From contig OY723295.1 in the NCBI GenBank assembly GCA_963210315.1, forward strand, positions 248,001-312,000: a stretch of DNA of 64,000 bases, in the 5' to 3' direction. A program made the translations under genes and the position numbers. The notes under the pieces were generated by a model. It did no database searches, was not told where the DNA came from, and saw only the letters and a list, made by a program, of their open reading frames with translations. How positions within the stretch are numbered: position 1 is the first letter of the stretch; the number at the start of each line of letters is the position of its first letter. This DNA comes from Rhynchopus euleeides (lineage: Eukaryota > Euglenozoa > Diplonemea > Diplonemida > Diplonemidae). Shown here piece by piece: positions 33,272-42,566 of the stretch.

Positions 33272-33799
33272 GGGGGGGGGGGTGGGCGCTGCGGCATTCC
33301 TCAGCCGGATGGCAAAGAAATGGCCCACGGGCCCCGTGGAGGGGATGAACACCACCGTCACTAAAGGCAGCCTGTGCTCATTGAGCAACAGCTGTGCACT
33401 TTGCGGCCCTGTTTCACGCATAAATGTGAGGACCCTGACAGGTGTGACGTGCCTCAGGGACCCCGCCCACCGCTCCACCTCGGTGTTCTTGAGGGGCACT
33501 GCCTCCTCGCCGTTGCGCAGCACGGTCGTGCGTGCGGCCACCTCTGCCGTGGAGAGTCCCATGGAACCTCCAGCAGTCGCCCACCATTCGGTCAGGGCGG
33601 ACCGACTCGGCGCTTGCGGGGTCTTCCCGCGTGCGAGGTGGTCCGCGAAGAAGCACGCGACGTACCCGCACGACAGCGCCATGTTGGATGTCCCAGCCAA
33701 CCCCCCATTCGCCCGCAGCGCCCCAAACGCTGCGAGCACCTCACTCACGGCAGCAGTATTTGGCTGTGAGTCAAACACTACTGCCTCTACCTGAGGCAT
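33272..33799 (-). pseudogene. Coding piece upstream of hAT transposase, Cys/His peptidase-like
   Basis: From the ATG at 33799 the frame runs about 175 codons, then enters the G-run of element A, where it stops at TAG. MALSCGYVACFFADHL and, about 110 residues later, VVFIPSTGPVGHFFAIRLRN are a Cys-then-His pattern seen in papain-like and OTU-like cysteine peptidases. The assignment is tentative. The last residues (PTPPP) resemble the Pro run where the transposase frame leaves element A. Before the insertion the two may therefore have been one protein or adjacent exons. It lies within the hAT element 1 boundaries. Confidence 0.5.
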
Positions 33800-34281
33800 G
33801 TTGTGTGTCGCAACAGTTGCGTGTGACGTATCTGTGTGGAGTGTGTGTGGTTGTGCACGTGTGCGCTGTGGTATGCTCAACCACCTGAAGGGGGCGGGAA
33901 CACAACTCTTCTTGGAAGCTGCCAGAATCTGGCAAAAGGGGCGGGAAAGGGGCGCCGTATTCACAGCAGTGGTTTGGCAATGAACTCACCCCAGTTCAGA
34001 GACCGGTAATGAAGAAGATGACTGGGAGGCACACACCATGCCCCACCCAGCGGGACCCCCCCACACCCCCACCCACCCATCGGGACCCCCCTCCTCGGGT
34101 GTTCCAAAAACCCTTTCTTTTGAATATTTGGAGTCTGTGCGGATCGCAGTGGGGTCATTTTGGCCATGGGGTGCCTAATACTGCACATTCCCTAAGGGAA
34201 GCAAGGCAACCCTCCCAACCCCAAAAAATCCGGCCCGAGTCGGGAGTCGGGAGTCGGCCTTATTTACACCCCTGCCCCCCC

Positions 34282-35433
34282 TAGGGGGGGTCAAATGCCA
34301 CCCTTTTACGTGGACAAACACGATTTTTCAAAAAACCGGCGCAGAGGCCCCAAAGCCCCCGTAAACCCTCCAAACCCCCCCAGATCGGTCCGGAAACCCA
34401 TCGAACCCCACTTTTCCACCATTCCGGGCACCTCAGGTGCCCGAATTGGGGTACCTAAATTTTGTGCCACCGTTTGGTACCGGACAGTGCCACTGTGTGG
34501 GAGGTTGGAAAAGAAAATGCCCCAACACACCACATCTGAGGGTTGCAATGCATGTTGCTTGCCAACCACGTCATCCGGTGGGTGTCAGGCGCTATGTAGG
34601 TGGCATTAGCCAGGTCTTCGATGAGTTCTGGCTTGTATATGTACCTCCCTGCCACCATGCACCGGGAGGCTGCCTGTAGGTACGGAACAAGTCCAGATGG
34701 TCGTGTGATTCCTGTGCAGCAGTGCTCCACAACCGGGATGTGTTGACAACGACTGTTGCAACACGAGCTGTACATTCCGGGAACACACGAAGTGCGCTGT
34801 CGTGGTACCCATTGTGCCAGAATTGGTAGTTGCTGCGGTCTACTTTGCCTGGCCCAAGAGCACTGGTACTGAACGGTGCAATATGCGTGGCGAGGTGAAT
34901 GCAACGGAAGGGCGCAAAGTCAATACAGCTCTCGGATGGCGGGTGGTGGTGCCACTAGTGTGTGACGTTCACTCGAGGATACAACGCATCACAATGAATC
35001 AGCAACCGTGGACCGAGTACAATACGCTCTCTGTGGCTGGTGTGGGGGACAAAGGCAGTGCCTGTGCCGCAGGCAGGGAGGTACATATACAAGCCAGAAC
35101 ACATCGAAGACCTGGCTCATGCCACCTACATAGCGCCTGACACCCACCGGATGACGTGGTTGGCAAGCAACATGCATTGCAACCCTCAGATGTGGTGTGT
35201 TGGGGCATTTTCTTTTCCAACCTCCCACACAGTGGCACTGTCCGGTACCAAACGGTGGCACAAAATTTAGGTACCCCAATTCGGGCACCTGAGGTGCCCG
35301 GAATGGTGGAAAAGTGGGGTTCGATGGGTTTCCGGACCGATCTGGGGGGGTTTGGAGGGTTTACGGGGGCTTTGGGGCCTCTGCGCCGGTTTTTTGAAAA
35401 ATCGTGTTTGTCACCCCCATTTGACCCCCCCTA
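34282..35433. mobile_element. Foldback element B (1152 bp), inverted copy of A
   Basis: Reverse-complement twin of element A with identical length and termini TAGGGGGGGTCAAATG / CATTTGACCCCCCCTA. Only scattered single-base differences are visible. It abuts the right end of hAT element 1. Confidence 0.88.
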
Positions 35434-35613
35434 CCCCCCCCCCCCCACACACACACACACACAAGCCCTCAAGACTCTTGAAGCGGCCTGACTATTTAGT
35501 GTCTTCGTCGCAGCAAGGGGGCGATATATACCACCCTTTTTATTGATTTCACGTGTCAGTGTTTGACTTTTTCGCAACTTCATTTCTTCCTTTTCTCCCT
35601 CTCCAACCCCACC

Positions 35614-35725
35614 CGTGACACCACCAGGGTTTAGCTAGCCCTGGTCCGATTATCCCCGGTTCTTCGCTGAAGAGACGCGGCCGGGGGGAGGGGTACGAAG
35701 AGTACGCGTCGAAACCGGTGTCACG
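35614..35725 (+). ncRNA. Candidate type III hammerhead ribozyme, unit 1
   Basis: Core CTGAAGA (35667-35673) fits CUGANGA. Helix II is GACGCG (35674-35679) with CGCGTC (35705-35710), followed directly by GAAA (35711-35714). Helix III pairs ACCGG (35714-35718) with CTGGT (35641-35645) and continues, past a 20-nt bulge, with CGTGACA (35614-35620) to TGTCACG (35719-35725). The cleavage triplet is GTC at 35644-35646. Helix I starts CGA (35647-35649) and closes with TCG (35664-35666), a short 3-bp helix with an internal loop beyond it. All conserved positions are present. The short helix I and A at position 7 are the weak points. Confidence 0.7.
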
Positions 35726-35980
35726 TCGTGTTGGGGAATCCTTCGGGAGTGCGATACTGAAGGGGAGGTGCTACTGCCCGTGCAGGGCGACACCGCCTTA
35801 AAACTTTATAACCACACACACACACACATCAAGCCCTCAAGACTCTTGAAGCGGCCTGACTATTTAGTGTCTTCGTCGCAGCAAGGGGGCGATATATACC
35901 GCCTTTTTATTGATTTCACGTGTCAGTGTTTGACTTTTTCGCAACTTCATTTCTTCCTTTTCTCCCTCTCCAACCCCACC

Positions 35981-36092
35981 CGTGACACCACCAGGGTTTA
36001 GCTAGCCCTGGTCCGATTATCCCCGGTTCTTCGCTGAAGAGACGCGGCCGGGGGGAGGGGTACGAAGAGTACGCGTCGAAACCGGTGTCACG
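35981..36092 (+). ncRNA. Candidate type III hammerhead ribozyme, unit 2
   Basis: Same layout, shifted by 367 bp: CTGAAGA 36034-36040, GACGCG 36041-36046, CGCGTC 36072-36077, GAAA 36078-36081, GTC cleavage site 36011-36013. The core is unchanged from unit 1. Confidence 0.7.
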
Positions 36093-36133
36093 TCGTGTTG
36101 GGGAATCCTTCGGGAGTGCGATACTGAAGGGGA

Positions 36134-36183
36134 GGTGCTACTGCCCGTGCAGGGCGACACCGCCCTGCACGGGCAGTAGCACC
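36134..36183 (+). repeat. 23-bp perfect hairpin at end of tandem unit 2
   Basis: GGTGCTACTGCCCGTGCAGG and three more bases pair perfectly with the sequence after an ACAC loop. In unit 1 only the first arm exists. It could be an RNA hairpin terminator or a scar of foldback replication. Confidence 0.85.
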
Positions 36184-36200
36184 AACTTGATAACCACACA

Positions 36201-36473
36201 CACACACACAGGTGGGCTTATGATCCGCGCAGGATCCCCCCACACAAAAAGTGATCACACCACCCCCACCCCCACACACACACAAATGCCCTGCCGCCAC
36301 CCACACCCGAGCGGCCCGCCCCCACACGCAACTCACTCTTCTGTGAGAAAGCGCTGAACGGGACCCAGAGCCCAACAGAGAAACATGGCGTGGCAGCAAC
36401 CGGCAATATCTCCTCTCGCCCTCACAGATGTCGTCTCATTTGCTGACCGTCAGCACTCCCTTGCCTTAGGGCC
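36201..36473. other. Spacer, downstream flank of carrier gene
   Basis: CA-rich microsatellite-like DNA and the presumptive 3' untranslated region of the carrier gene; no gene. Confidence 0.4.
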
Positions 36474-37922
36474 TTAGGGGGCTGGGGCCAAGGTCGCGTT
36501 GACAATCTCGTCGAACCCGAGCCCCAGGGGGTAGTCTGCGGTGAGAGCGAGGGCCGCGCTGGTCCACGCCGTGAGCGAGATGATGTTGGTGAGATACGTC
36601 ACAACGTATACAGGAGCCATCCTGCTCGCCAGCTTGTGCTTCCCCACCGCAACCATCGACACGATCAGCACCTGGGGCGACGGGAGGCAGAACTGGATGA
36701 TGACGACAAGCCACTGCAGGCGGGATCCGGGCACCCCCAGGCTATACCCCAGCAGGGCACAGGCCACCCCGATCCCGGGCACCAGCACGAAGCGCACCAG
36801 GCAGAGCGCAATCACCTCCTTCAGAATCTTCCAGGTGAAGAAGCTGGAGATCTTCGTCCCCTTCGGGAGGAGCGACGACGCCATGCCGAGGGTTGCAAAC
36901 GCCACGACGGGCTCCCCCAGGAGCTCCAGCAGGGGCCCGAAGATGGGGAGGATGGGCTGCCCGTCCTTCTCCCCGAAGAAGAACCGCTGCAGCGGGGGGA
37001 TCAGCCCGACGACAACGCCGAAGCAGGGCCCGAGAATGTTGATATCCGTCACAAGCCCCTTCGCGATCTTCTTCCAGTCGATCTTCGGCTGCTCCTTCTC
37101 CTCCTTCTCCTGCTGCCGGTAGGGCGCACCCTCCCTGCCGTGGCTCTCCTGCAGAGGGTCCTCCGTGATCACCATAGGCTGCCCCGACTGCGACGCCCCC
37201 ATCAGGTTGCTCGACAGCGGGTTCTGCACCACGTCCCCCGCAGGAGTCTCGCACGATGCCCCCGCTGGAGCATCACCACCACCACCCCCTGCGGCATCAC
37301 CGCCCACCACACCCAGGACCTCCTGCAGCTCGCGGGGGGAGGTAGGGGGCAGAATCGTGTCGGTGGGGTCGGACGCATCCTCATCCTCGTCGTCTTCATC
37401 GTGAGCCGCAGCGATAAGAGGCACGGCGAGCCCGAACATCGCAATGCGCCAGGGGATGCCGTAGAACATGATCATGCCGTAGGACAGCTCGCGGCAGGTT
37501 TCGTAGGGTCCGTACTCCTCCAGCACAGGCTGCTTGCAGAGTGCAGAGAGGATGATGAGCGGGAGCCCGACGTTGTTCCCAAAGGTGCCCGCGGCGAGGA
37601 AGCCCCGCTGGTAGGTCCCACGGAGGCCGAGGATCCGTGTGACAACATAGGATATACTGGCACCGATCATCAGTGATAGCGTGCACCAGCCCCACATGGG
37701 GTACATCTCGGAGAAGCCTTCAGGCGTGACGGTCATGGCGAGGCTGCTGGCGGCGAGGGCCGGGACCATGACGAGGAGGAGGATGCGGCCGATGCCCTTG
37801 CGGGTGTTGGCGTCCATCAGGGGGTTGTCCTTCGGGTAGCGTGACATGAGGAAGCCGACGGCGCAGACGGCGATGGTTTTGCCGACGGCGAGGGTGGATG
37901 CCTTCAGGATGTCGAGGTCCAT
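36474..37922 (-). CDS. Auxin-efflux-carrier family (PIN/PILS-like) membrane transporter
   Basis: 482-residue polytopic membrane protein. Five N-terminal hydrophobic segments occur within residues 1-175, including GRILLLVMVPALAASSLAM, SLMIGASISYVVTRILGLRG and the family-typical GFLAAGTFGNNVGLPLIILSAL, with the crossover Asn-Asn-x-Gly-x-Pro. A long acidic and Gly/Ser-rich cytosolic loop (about 190-320) follows. Five more segments complete the protein, with MASSLLPKG, LVRFVLVPGIGVACALLGY and QFCLPSPQVLIVSMV. The layout matches PILS and fungal/protist auxin efflux carrier proteins of the bile/arsenite/riboflavin transporter superfamily. They usually sit in the ER or plasma membrane and move organic anions; the substrate here is unknown. 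The ATG at 37922 begins the first helix region. Confidence 0.85.
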   Translation of the reverse strand: MDLDILKASTLAVGKTIAVCAVGFLMSRYPKDNPLMDANTRKGIGRILLLVMVPALAASSLAMTVTPEGFSEMYPMWGWCTLSLMIGASISYVVTRILGLRGTYQRGFLAAGTFGNNVGLPLIILSALCKQPVLEEYGPYETCRELSYGMIMFYGIPWRIAMFGLAVPLIAAAHDEDDEDEDASDPTDTILPPTSPRELQEVLGVVGGDAAGGGGGDAPAGASCETPAGDVVQNPLSSNLMGASQSGQPMVITEDPLQESHGREGAPYRQQEKEEKEQPKIDWKKIAKGLVTDINILGPCFGVVVGLIPPLQRFFFGEKDGQPILPIFGPLLELLGEPVVAFATLGMASSLLPKGTKISSFFTWKILKEVIALCLVRFVLVPGIGVACALLGYSLGVPGSRLQWLVVIIQFCLPSPQVLIVSMVAVGKHKLASRMAPVYVVTYLTNIISLTAWTSAALALTADYPLGLGFDEIVNATLAPAP

Positions 37923-38032
37923 TGTGGCAGCAGGGGGGGTTGGGTGGCCTTGTGTAGAAGAAAGGGATGTGTAGTGCACAACGGTGTGTGTGGGGGTGCT
38001 GGTGGGGGTGGTGTGGGTGGTAGTGACGGGGG

Positions 38033-39008
38033 CAGGGGATAAGATAGGTCTGGTTTTCCGGTTTTCAAAACCAGGGTTTCCCGGTTCCCGGTTTTCTGGA
38101 AAAAAAAAAAGGTCGGTCTCATTTTTGGCGGTTTTTTTTGTGATTTTGGGACAGTAAAACAGTCAGAAAAAACGCCATAAAAAAATAGAAAGTGACCCCA
38201 TCGTGATCCGCACAGAGCTCCAATAGTCCAAAGAAGGCAGAGAAGCGGAGAAGAAAAATGGACCTAGCGGGTGGCCCGGTGGGTGGTGATGCCCTCGTCA
38301 TGCAGGTCTCTTCTGTTTTGAAGGTGCACACATGGTGGACTCCAGCCACCATGTCTAAGAGGGAGTCTAAGACTGCAGTCTGGAGGGCTGAGACGAGAAC
38401 TCAAACGACTTTCAAGCAGTCTTGAAGGTCGCCAAGCCTATTGGGGGCAACTAACAGATGAGATTTGTTTGTTGCCTGTCGTCACAGCTAGGTGCCCATC
38501 TCTTCGATAACGGAATGTGTGCAGAGATCTCGTGGACCCTTTGGCCATTCTGTCGTGCACCCACTCCACCCACAACGCACACCTGTCACGAGTGGTCGCT
38601 CCCCCGTCCTCCTCCACCCTGAAGGTTGAACCCTCAAGGACCAGTGATCTCCTGCTGGCCGGGCTGCGATACAGCGAAGCCTTCCTACTTACAAGCGAAT
38701 CCAGACTGTAGGGAACAGATGTTCACTACCGTGGCCTCCGGCGGCTGGGGGGCTCCGCCCCCCAGACCCCCCTGTGTAAAAGCATTGCACCAGACCGGTT
38801 TTTTGGGCGAGAGTCCAAACTTTCAAAGCAGCTGCTGCGCCTGCCCCACCAAGCAGCCTCAGTACGACAGGACGCGCGCAGGCACCGGGCCCTCTCAGAT
38901 TCTGGGAGGGTTTGCGCGGGTCGCGCGCGCCGAAGGCGCGCGCGAAAAATTTTCAAAACCAGAAAAACCGGAAAACGGCGCCAGAAAAAAAGTCTATCTT
39001 ATACCCTG
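38033..39008. mobile_element. hAT element 5, non-autonomous (976 bp)
   Basis: The left end CAGGGGATAAGATAG matches the inverted right end CAGGGTATAAGATAG. The 8-bp target duplication GACGGGGG is at 38025-38032 and 39009-39016. It lies about 110 bp upstream of the carrier start codon, so it may have moved into its promoter region. It carries an inverted GC cassette (38713), a CGCGCGCGCC hairpin (about 38926-38944) and a short inverted piece of the 3' end shared with the OTU retrocopy (38853-38895). Confidence 0.9.
38713..38776 (-). repeat. GC cassette copy 8
   Basis: Inverted copy in hAT element 5. Its neighbour sequence (GCGAAGCCTTCCTACTTAC) is the inverse of the one after copy 1. Confidence 0.9.
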
Positions 39009-39016
39009 GACGGGGG

Positions 39017-40199
39017 GGATGATTTTAAAGAAAAGGGGGGGGGGGTTGACTGTCGAGAATGGAAAAGTAACTGCTGGGGGGGAGGGGAGAGCGAGGGGAT
39101 GGGGTAGGAGGGGTGGGGGGGCGGGGGGGGGGGGGGGGGCGGGGTGGGGCTCTGACAGGTCGTGTTTCTCAGCAGAAATGTGGACCGCGGGCATTCTTCT
39201 TTGCACGCCAGCCCGAGGTGCAACTCGTTCCTCTTCTGCACCTCTGTGCGGTGGAAGCCTCCCCAAGCAGTGGGCAGGGGGGGGAGGCACATTCACAAGG
39301 CATCAGGCGGGGGAGAGAAGGCAAGAGGGAGAGGGCAGGGGGTGCCGGAGGGACGCGGTCCCTCCGTGAGTGGAAGTAAACAAACCTTTGGGGGGGGGGG
39401 GGGGGTGGAAACCGGCGGTTGGCCTTTCGGTTGTGTGTTTTGTGGAACTGTATGTATCTGGTTTTCGTCCTTCCCTTTGTGAGTCCGTTGCTGTGCGGCA
39501 AAGAAAAGGGCGCGTGGGGTGTGGGGTGTGGAGAGGGGATGAAGGCAAAACAGGCAGCGGTGTTGCAGCTGCCACGTGAACATGGCACGTGGTGGAGCAG
39601 CGCCGTTTGCCGTCTGCGGTATCGATGCGGGGACCGGGGCTTTTGTGCCGCCGCACCGTCATATATGGAAACGGAAACAGCTCCGACCCGAAGCGGACAA
39701 GCCAGGGTGTGCCTCAGGACAACCCCACCAGTGCGTGACCCGCACAGGGGGAGAAGGCCAGAGGCAGTGTCGGAGAACGAGGGGATGCGGGATGTGGGAT
39801 GGAATAAGCAAGACAACACCGTGGCAGCAGGCAGTGCCGGTGCCCCCACAGTATTGCGGTTGTGTTCTGGTTGTGTGTGGTCGCCCACATACAAGCTGTT
39901 CAGTTCTGTCAATCGGCAAATGTTCCAGCTTTTCGGTTTTTCAAGATTTTCAAGGATTTCAAGTTATCAATTTCAAAGGTGCGAAGATATCGGACTTTCA
40001 AGTCTTCCCTACCACAGCAGCGCTGCTCCTCGGCACGGAGACGTCAAGGTGCACTCAGGTTCAACTTCAATGAACCCGTCAAATCAAACATCCCAAAGTA
40101 AGTATAAAGGCAGAGAGATCCCTTCGCACAAAGTGACACAGCGAAGGCCGAAAAGAGAAGAGAAGAAGGTAAATCACAGAGACTGTGTTGCGGACAGGC
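39017..40199. other. Spacer with G-runs, no gene seen
   Basis: Long G-runs at 39041-39050, 39116-39140 and 39390-39407. A short copy of TTGACTGTCGAGAATGGAAA is at 39050. Downstream flank of the mucin-like gene. No domain in any frame. Confidence 0.4.
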
Positions 40200-42287
40200 C
40201 TACTGCGGGCCGGTGGGGCCACCCTCAGGCAGCGGCGGCGTCGGAGGGACAGGCTGCCCAGGAGACACCACGCACTCACCGCACGCAACGCCCTCCCCGA
40301 TGCCGCCGTTGCCGCCCTCCCCAGTCTCGGCACCGGCAGGGCACCAGTTCGACACACACGACCCCGCCTCCGACCCCTCAGAAGCGGGCACGGCCTCCCA
40401 CACACACTCGCCCCCCTGCTGCGCGCACATCCCAGACTCCGAGATGGCGGCACAGTCGGCCGCACCGCGCCGCACAAACACAGCGACATTCGTCAGATCC
40501 TGTGTGAGTGCCGGGGTCTCCAGCACCGTCCCGGCGGGCACCAGCCTGCGGAACGCCACCATGCTGAACTCGTTCCCGAGCATGAAGGTCTTGAAGGTGG
40601 GGGCGCACTCCCCGGCGCTCCACCCCGCCTCGGGCAGCAGCACCGGCAGGCCCCCGTTCGTTGCCGACGAGCACGGGGGGCAGTGGTACGTCGCAACCAC
40701 CACCTCGCACGGCGCGTCCGTGCAGCTCTCAGGGCACTCCACGCGCAGCCGGCTCCCCGACTCGATCGGCCGCCCGTCCGTGGGGAAGTACGCCTCTGTG
40801 CCCGCCCGCTGCAGCCCTGCGGGGATGTTCGTCAGCGACGTCTCCTGCCCCTCCCCCACGATCACGCCCTGGCCCTGGCCCTCACCCTCACCAGTGGCTG
40901 TGGGCCACGCGGCCATCCCCTCCTCCACAGGGACACCTGCGCCCCAGTCCACGAGCGTCTCCAACGCCTCACCTGCCGGCTCCAGCACACCAACATCGAC
41001 CGCACCCTCCACGCACTCCGGGGCCGGCGTGCCCGCAGCAGGTGCCAGCGTCACGGGCGATGCGGGCATCGGCGTCGCCGGTGTCCCCGGCGCTGCCGTC
41101 TCTGTCCCCTCCGGGGTCGGCGTGGCGCCGGTCCCAGGTGCCAGAGTTGCGGGGCCCTGCGGCACCGGCGTGGTGCCGGGTGTGCGCGTGGGCGTGGGCG
41201 CGGGCACCATCGTCACAGGTGTTCCCGGGATCGGGGTCGGGATCGGTGCGCCAGGCGCCAGAGTTGCGGGACCCTGCGGCACCGGTGTGGGTGCAGGTGC
41301 CATCGTCACAGGTGTGCCAGGGACCGGGGTCGGGGTCGGGATCGGTGCGCCAGGTGCCAGGGTCGCTGTCGCACCAGGGGCAGGCGTGGCGGTGGCGCCC
41401 GGCATGGCAGTGGGCGTGGGTGGCAGCGTCACGGGCGATGCGGGCATCGGGGTCACCTGCGTCGCCGGCACGGCTGTCTCCATCACCGTCCCCGGGACCG
41501 GTGTCGGCGCGCCAGTCCGCTTAACCCGGCACACCTTGACGTGCAGGGCGAGGTGCAGCGACGAGGGGATCCCGCCACGGAAGCGGAACTTGTGCTCCCC
41601 GGCGCGCGACGTCTTGTAAGGGAAGTGTGCAGGGGACGATGTGTACCGCCCGTAGCTCTTCTGCGGCAGCTTGCTGCGCCCAATCCACATCGACGCCTCC
41701 TCAACAGCCCACCCGTCCTCGATGTCGATCGTCAGTGCCACCATCTCCTGGTCCACCTCCAGCCCCACCTCCCCTGCCTTGAACCCGTGTGCCCCGCTGC
41801 ACTCCTGCGCCCCGCCCACGATGTCCAGCACCTCCACCCCGCGCGCCACCACGTTGGTCCACCCCAACTCACCCGCCGCACTCGTCCGCTCGCAGTTGCG
41901 CATCCCACGGAAGCACTCGGCCTGCTCGCCCTTCACCCACCCCACAACGCACTCCTCCTCGGGCTGAGGCCCGGGTCCGGGCACAGGCGCAGGCACAGGG
42001 GTCTTCTTGTGCTCCTTCTCCTTCTCCTTCTCCTTCCCCTTCATCTTCTTGTGCTCCGTCTTCCCCCCGCTCTTGCCCTCGCTTTTGCTTTTGCTCTTGC
42101 TCTTGCTGTTGCTCCCGCTGCTGCCGCCGCTGCTCTTCCCGTAGTTGCCCTTCCCATACTTCTGCTTGTAATGCTCGGTGCGGCTGGGCCCGCCGCGCCG
42201 CGACGGCCGCGACGAAGAACCCCCTGCATCAGCACAGCCGACCAGTGCCACCGCCAGCAGCACTGCTGCACCGCACAAGCTCTTCAT
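40200..42287 (-). CDS. Secreted mucin-like protein with Thr/Pro/Ala repeats and Cys-rich domains
   Basis: 695 residues. The signal peptide MKSLCGAAVLLAVALVGC ends at about residue 20. Next come a basic Ser/Lys/Gly-rich stretch (about 25-95) with alternating KS and KE runs, a Pro linker, and a ~140-residue globular domain with several Cys (CVVGWVKGEQAECFRGMRNC through LHLALHVKVCRV). A ~190-residue Thr/Pro/Ala-rich region repeats GAPIPTPTPVPGTPVTMAPA-like units and is probably heavily O-glycosylated. The C-terminal ~230 residues are Cys-rich (VECPESCTDAPCEVVVATYHCPPC and CAAISESGMCAQQGGECVWE). There is no membrane anchor at the end. I recognise no named family. It is most likely a cell-surface coat or extracellular matrix component. 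It precedes another surface-type gene in the same direction, with about 280 bp between them. Confidence 0.78.
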   Translation of the reverse strand: MKSLCGAAVLLAVALVGCADAGGSSSRPSRRGGPSRTEHYKQKYGKGNYGKSSGGSSGSNSKSKSKSKSEGKSGGKTEHKKMKGKEKEKEKEHKKTPVPAPVPGPGPQPEEECVVGWVKGEQAECFRGMRNCERTSAAGELGWTNVVARGVEVLDIVGGAQECSGAHGFKAGEVGLEVDQEMVALTIDIEDGWAVEEASMWIGRSKLPQKSYGRYTSSPAHFPYKTSRAGEHKFRFRGGIPSSLHLALHVKVCRVKRTGAPTPVPGTVMETAVPATQVTPMPASPVTLPPTPTAMPGATATPAPGATATLAPGAPIPTPTPVPGTPVTMAPAPTPVPQGPATLAPGAPIPTPIPGTPVTMVPAPTPTRTPGTTPVPQGPATLAPGTGATPTPEGTETAAPGTPATPMPASPVTLAPAAGTPAPECVEGAVDVGVLEPAGEALETLVDWGAGVPVEEGMAAWPTATGEGEGQGQGVIVGEGQETSLTNIPAGLQRAGTEAYFPTDGRPIESGSRLRVECPESCTDAPCEVVVATYHCPPCSSATNGGLPVLLPEAGWSAGECAPTFKTFMLGNEFSMVAFRRLVPAGTVLETPALTQDLTNVAVFVRRGAADCAAISESGMCAQQGGECVWEAVPASEGSEAGSCVSNWCPAGAETGEGGNGGIGEGVACGECVVSPGQPVPPTPPLPEGGPTGPQ

Positions 42288-42566
42288 GTTGTCTCTGGTC
42301 TGCTCTCGTGTTGTGTGTGCCCAAAGGCCTGGCTGTGTGTGGGGGTGTGCGCATGGGTGTGGCTGCGCCATGGCATGCCTGCGGTGCCATCGGTCGTCCA
42401 TATCAATACCCACCTCGCCTCACTCCACGGGAACTGGTCGAAGCCACTGGCGTCTCTGACACTCTAACAAGAGAACGTTGTCTCGGGTACATGCATACAG
42501 GCTAGCAACACGGCACCACACTCCGGGTGCCCAAGGCTCCTCCACCTCGCACCGACTGTGCACACT

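Larger units (their letters stand above)
29321..34274 (-). mobile_element. hAT element 1, 5-kb, with long transposase reading frame and nested foldback element
   Basis: The left end is CAGGGCTGTAAATAAGG. The inverted right end reads CAGGGGTGTAAATAAGG. The 8-bp target duplication CCCCCCCT is at 29313-29320 and 34275-34282. Subterminal GTCGGGAGTCGG repeats lie at both ends. It contains the minus-strand transposase (29844-32201), an upstream coding piece (33272-33799) and foldback element A (32120-33271) inserted between the two. The right target duplication overlaps the left edge of foldback element B, so this hAT landed at the border of B. Confidence 0.92.
35463..36200 (+). repeat. Two tandem 367-bp units with hammerhead ribozymes (retrozyme-like)
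   Basis: The unit starting AAGCCCTCAAGACTCTTGAA at 35463 repeats from 35831 almost unchanged, through the CA-rich tail. Each unit carries the candidate hammerhead described at 35614-35725 and 35981-36092, so the cleavage sites are 367 nt apart. The second unit ends in a 23-bp perfect hairpin, which the first lacks. Units lie next to foldback element B. No coding capacity. Confidence 0.85.

Noticed and set aside
35667..35714. Type I hammerhead alternative, with helix III formed by AC/GU and a CGGT loop after GAAA
   Set aside because: It gives a GUC site at 35720-35722, but the following bases cannot pair with those before CTGAAGA to form helix I. The type III reading pairs all three helices.
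35459..36200. CRISPR array or rRNA/snRNA tandem gene
   Set aside because: Only two long units without spacers; no rRNA or snRNA signature. The hammerhead core explains the structure better.
40185..42467. Long plus-strand open frame (760 codons) opposite the mucin-like gene
   Set aside because: It is the antisense of a GC-rich gene; the product is Arg/His/Pro-rich without domains, while the minus strand has a signal peptide, repeats and ordered Cys domains.
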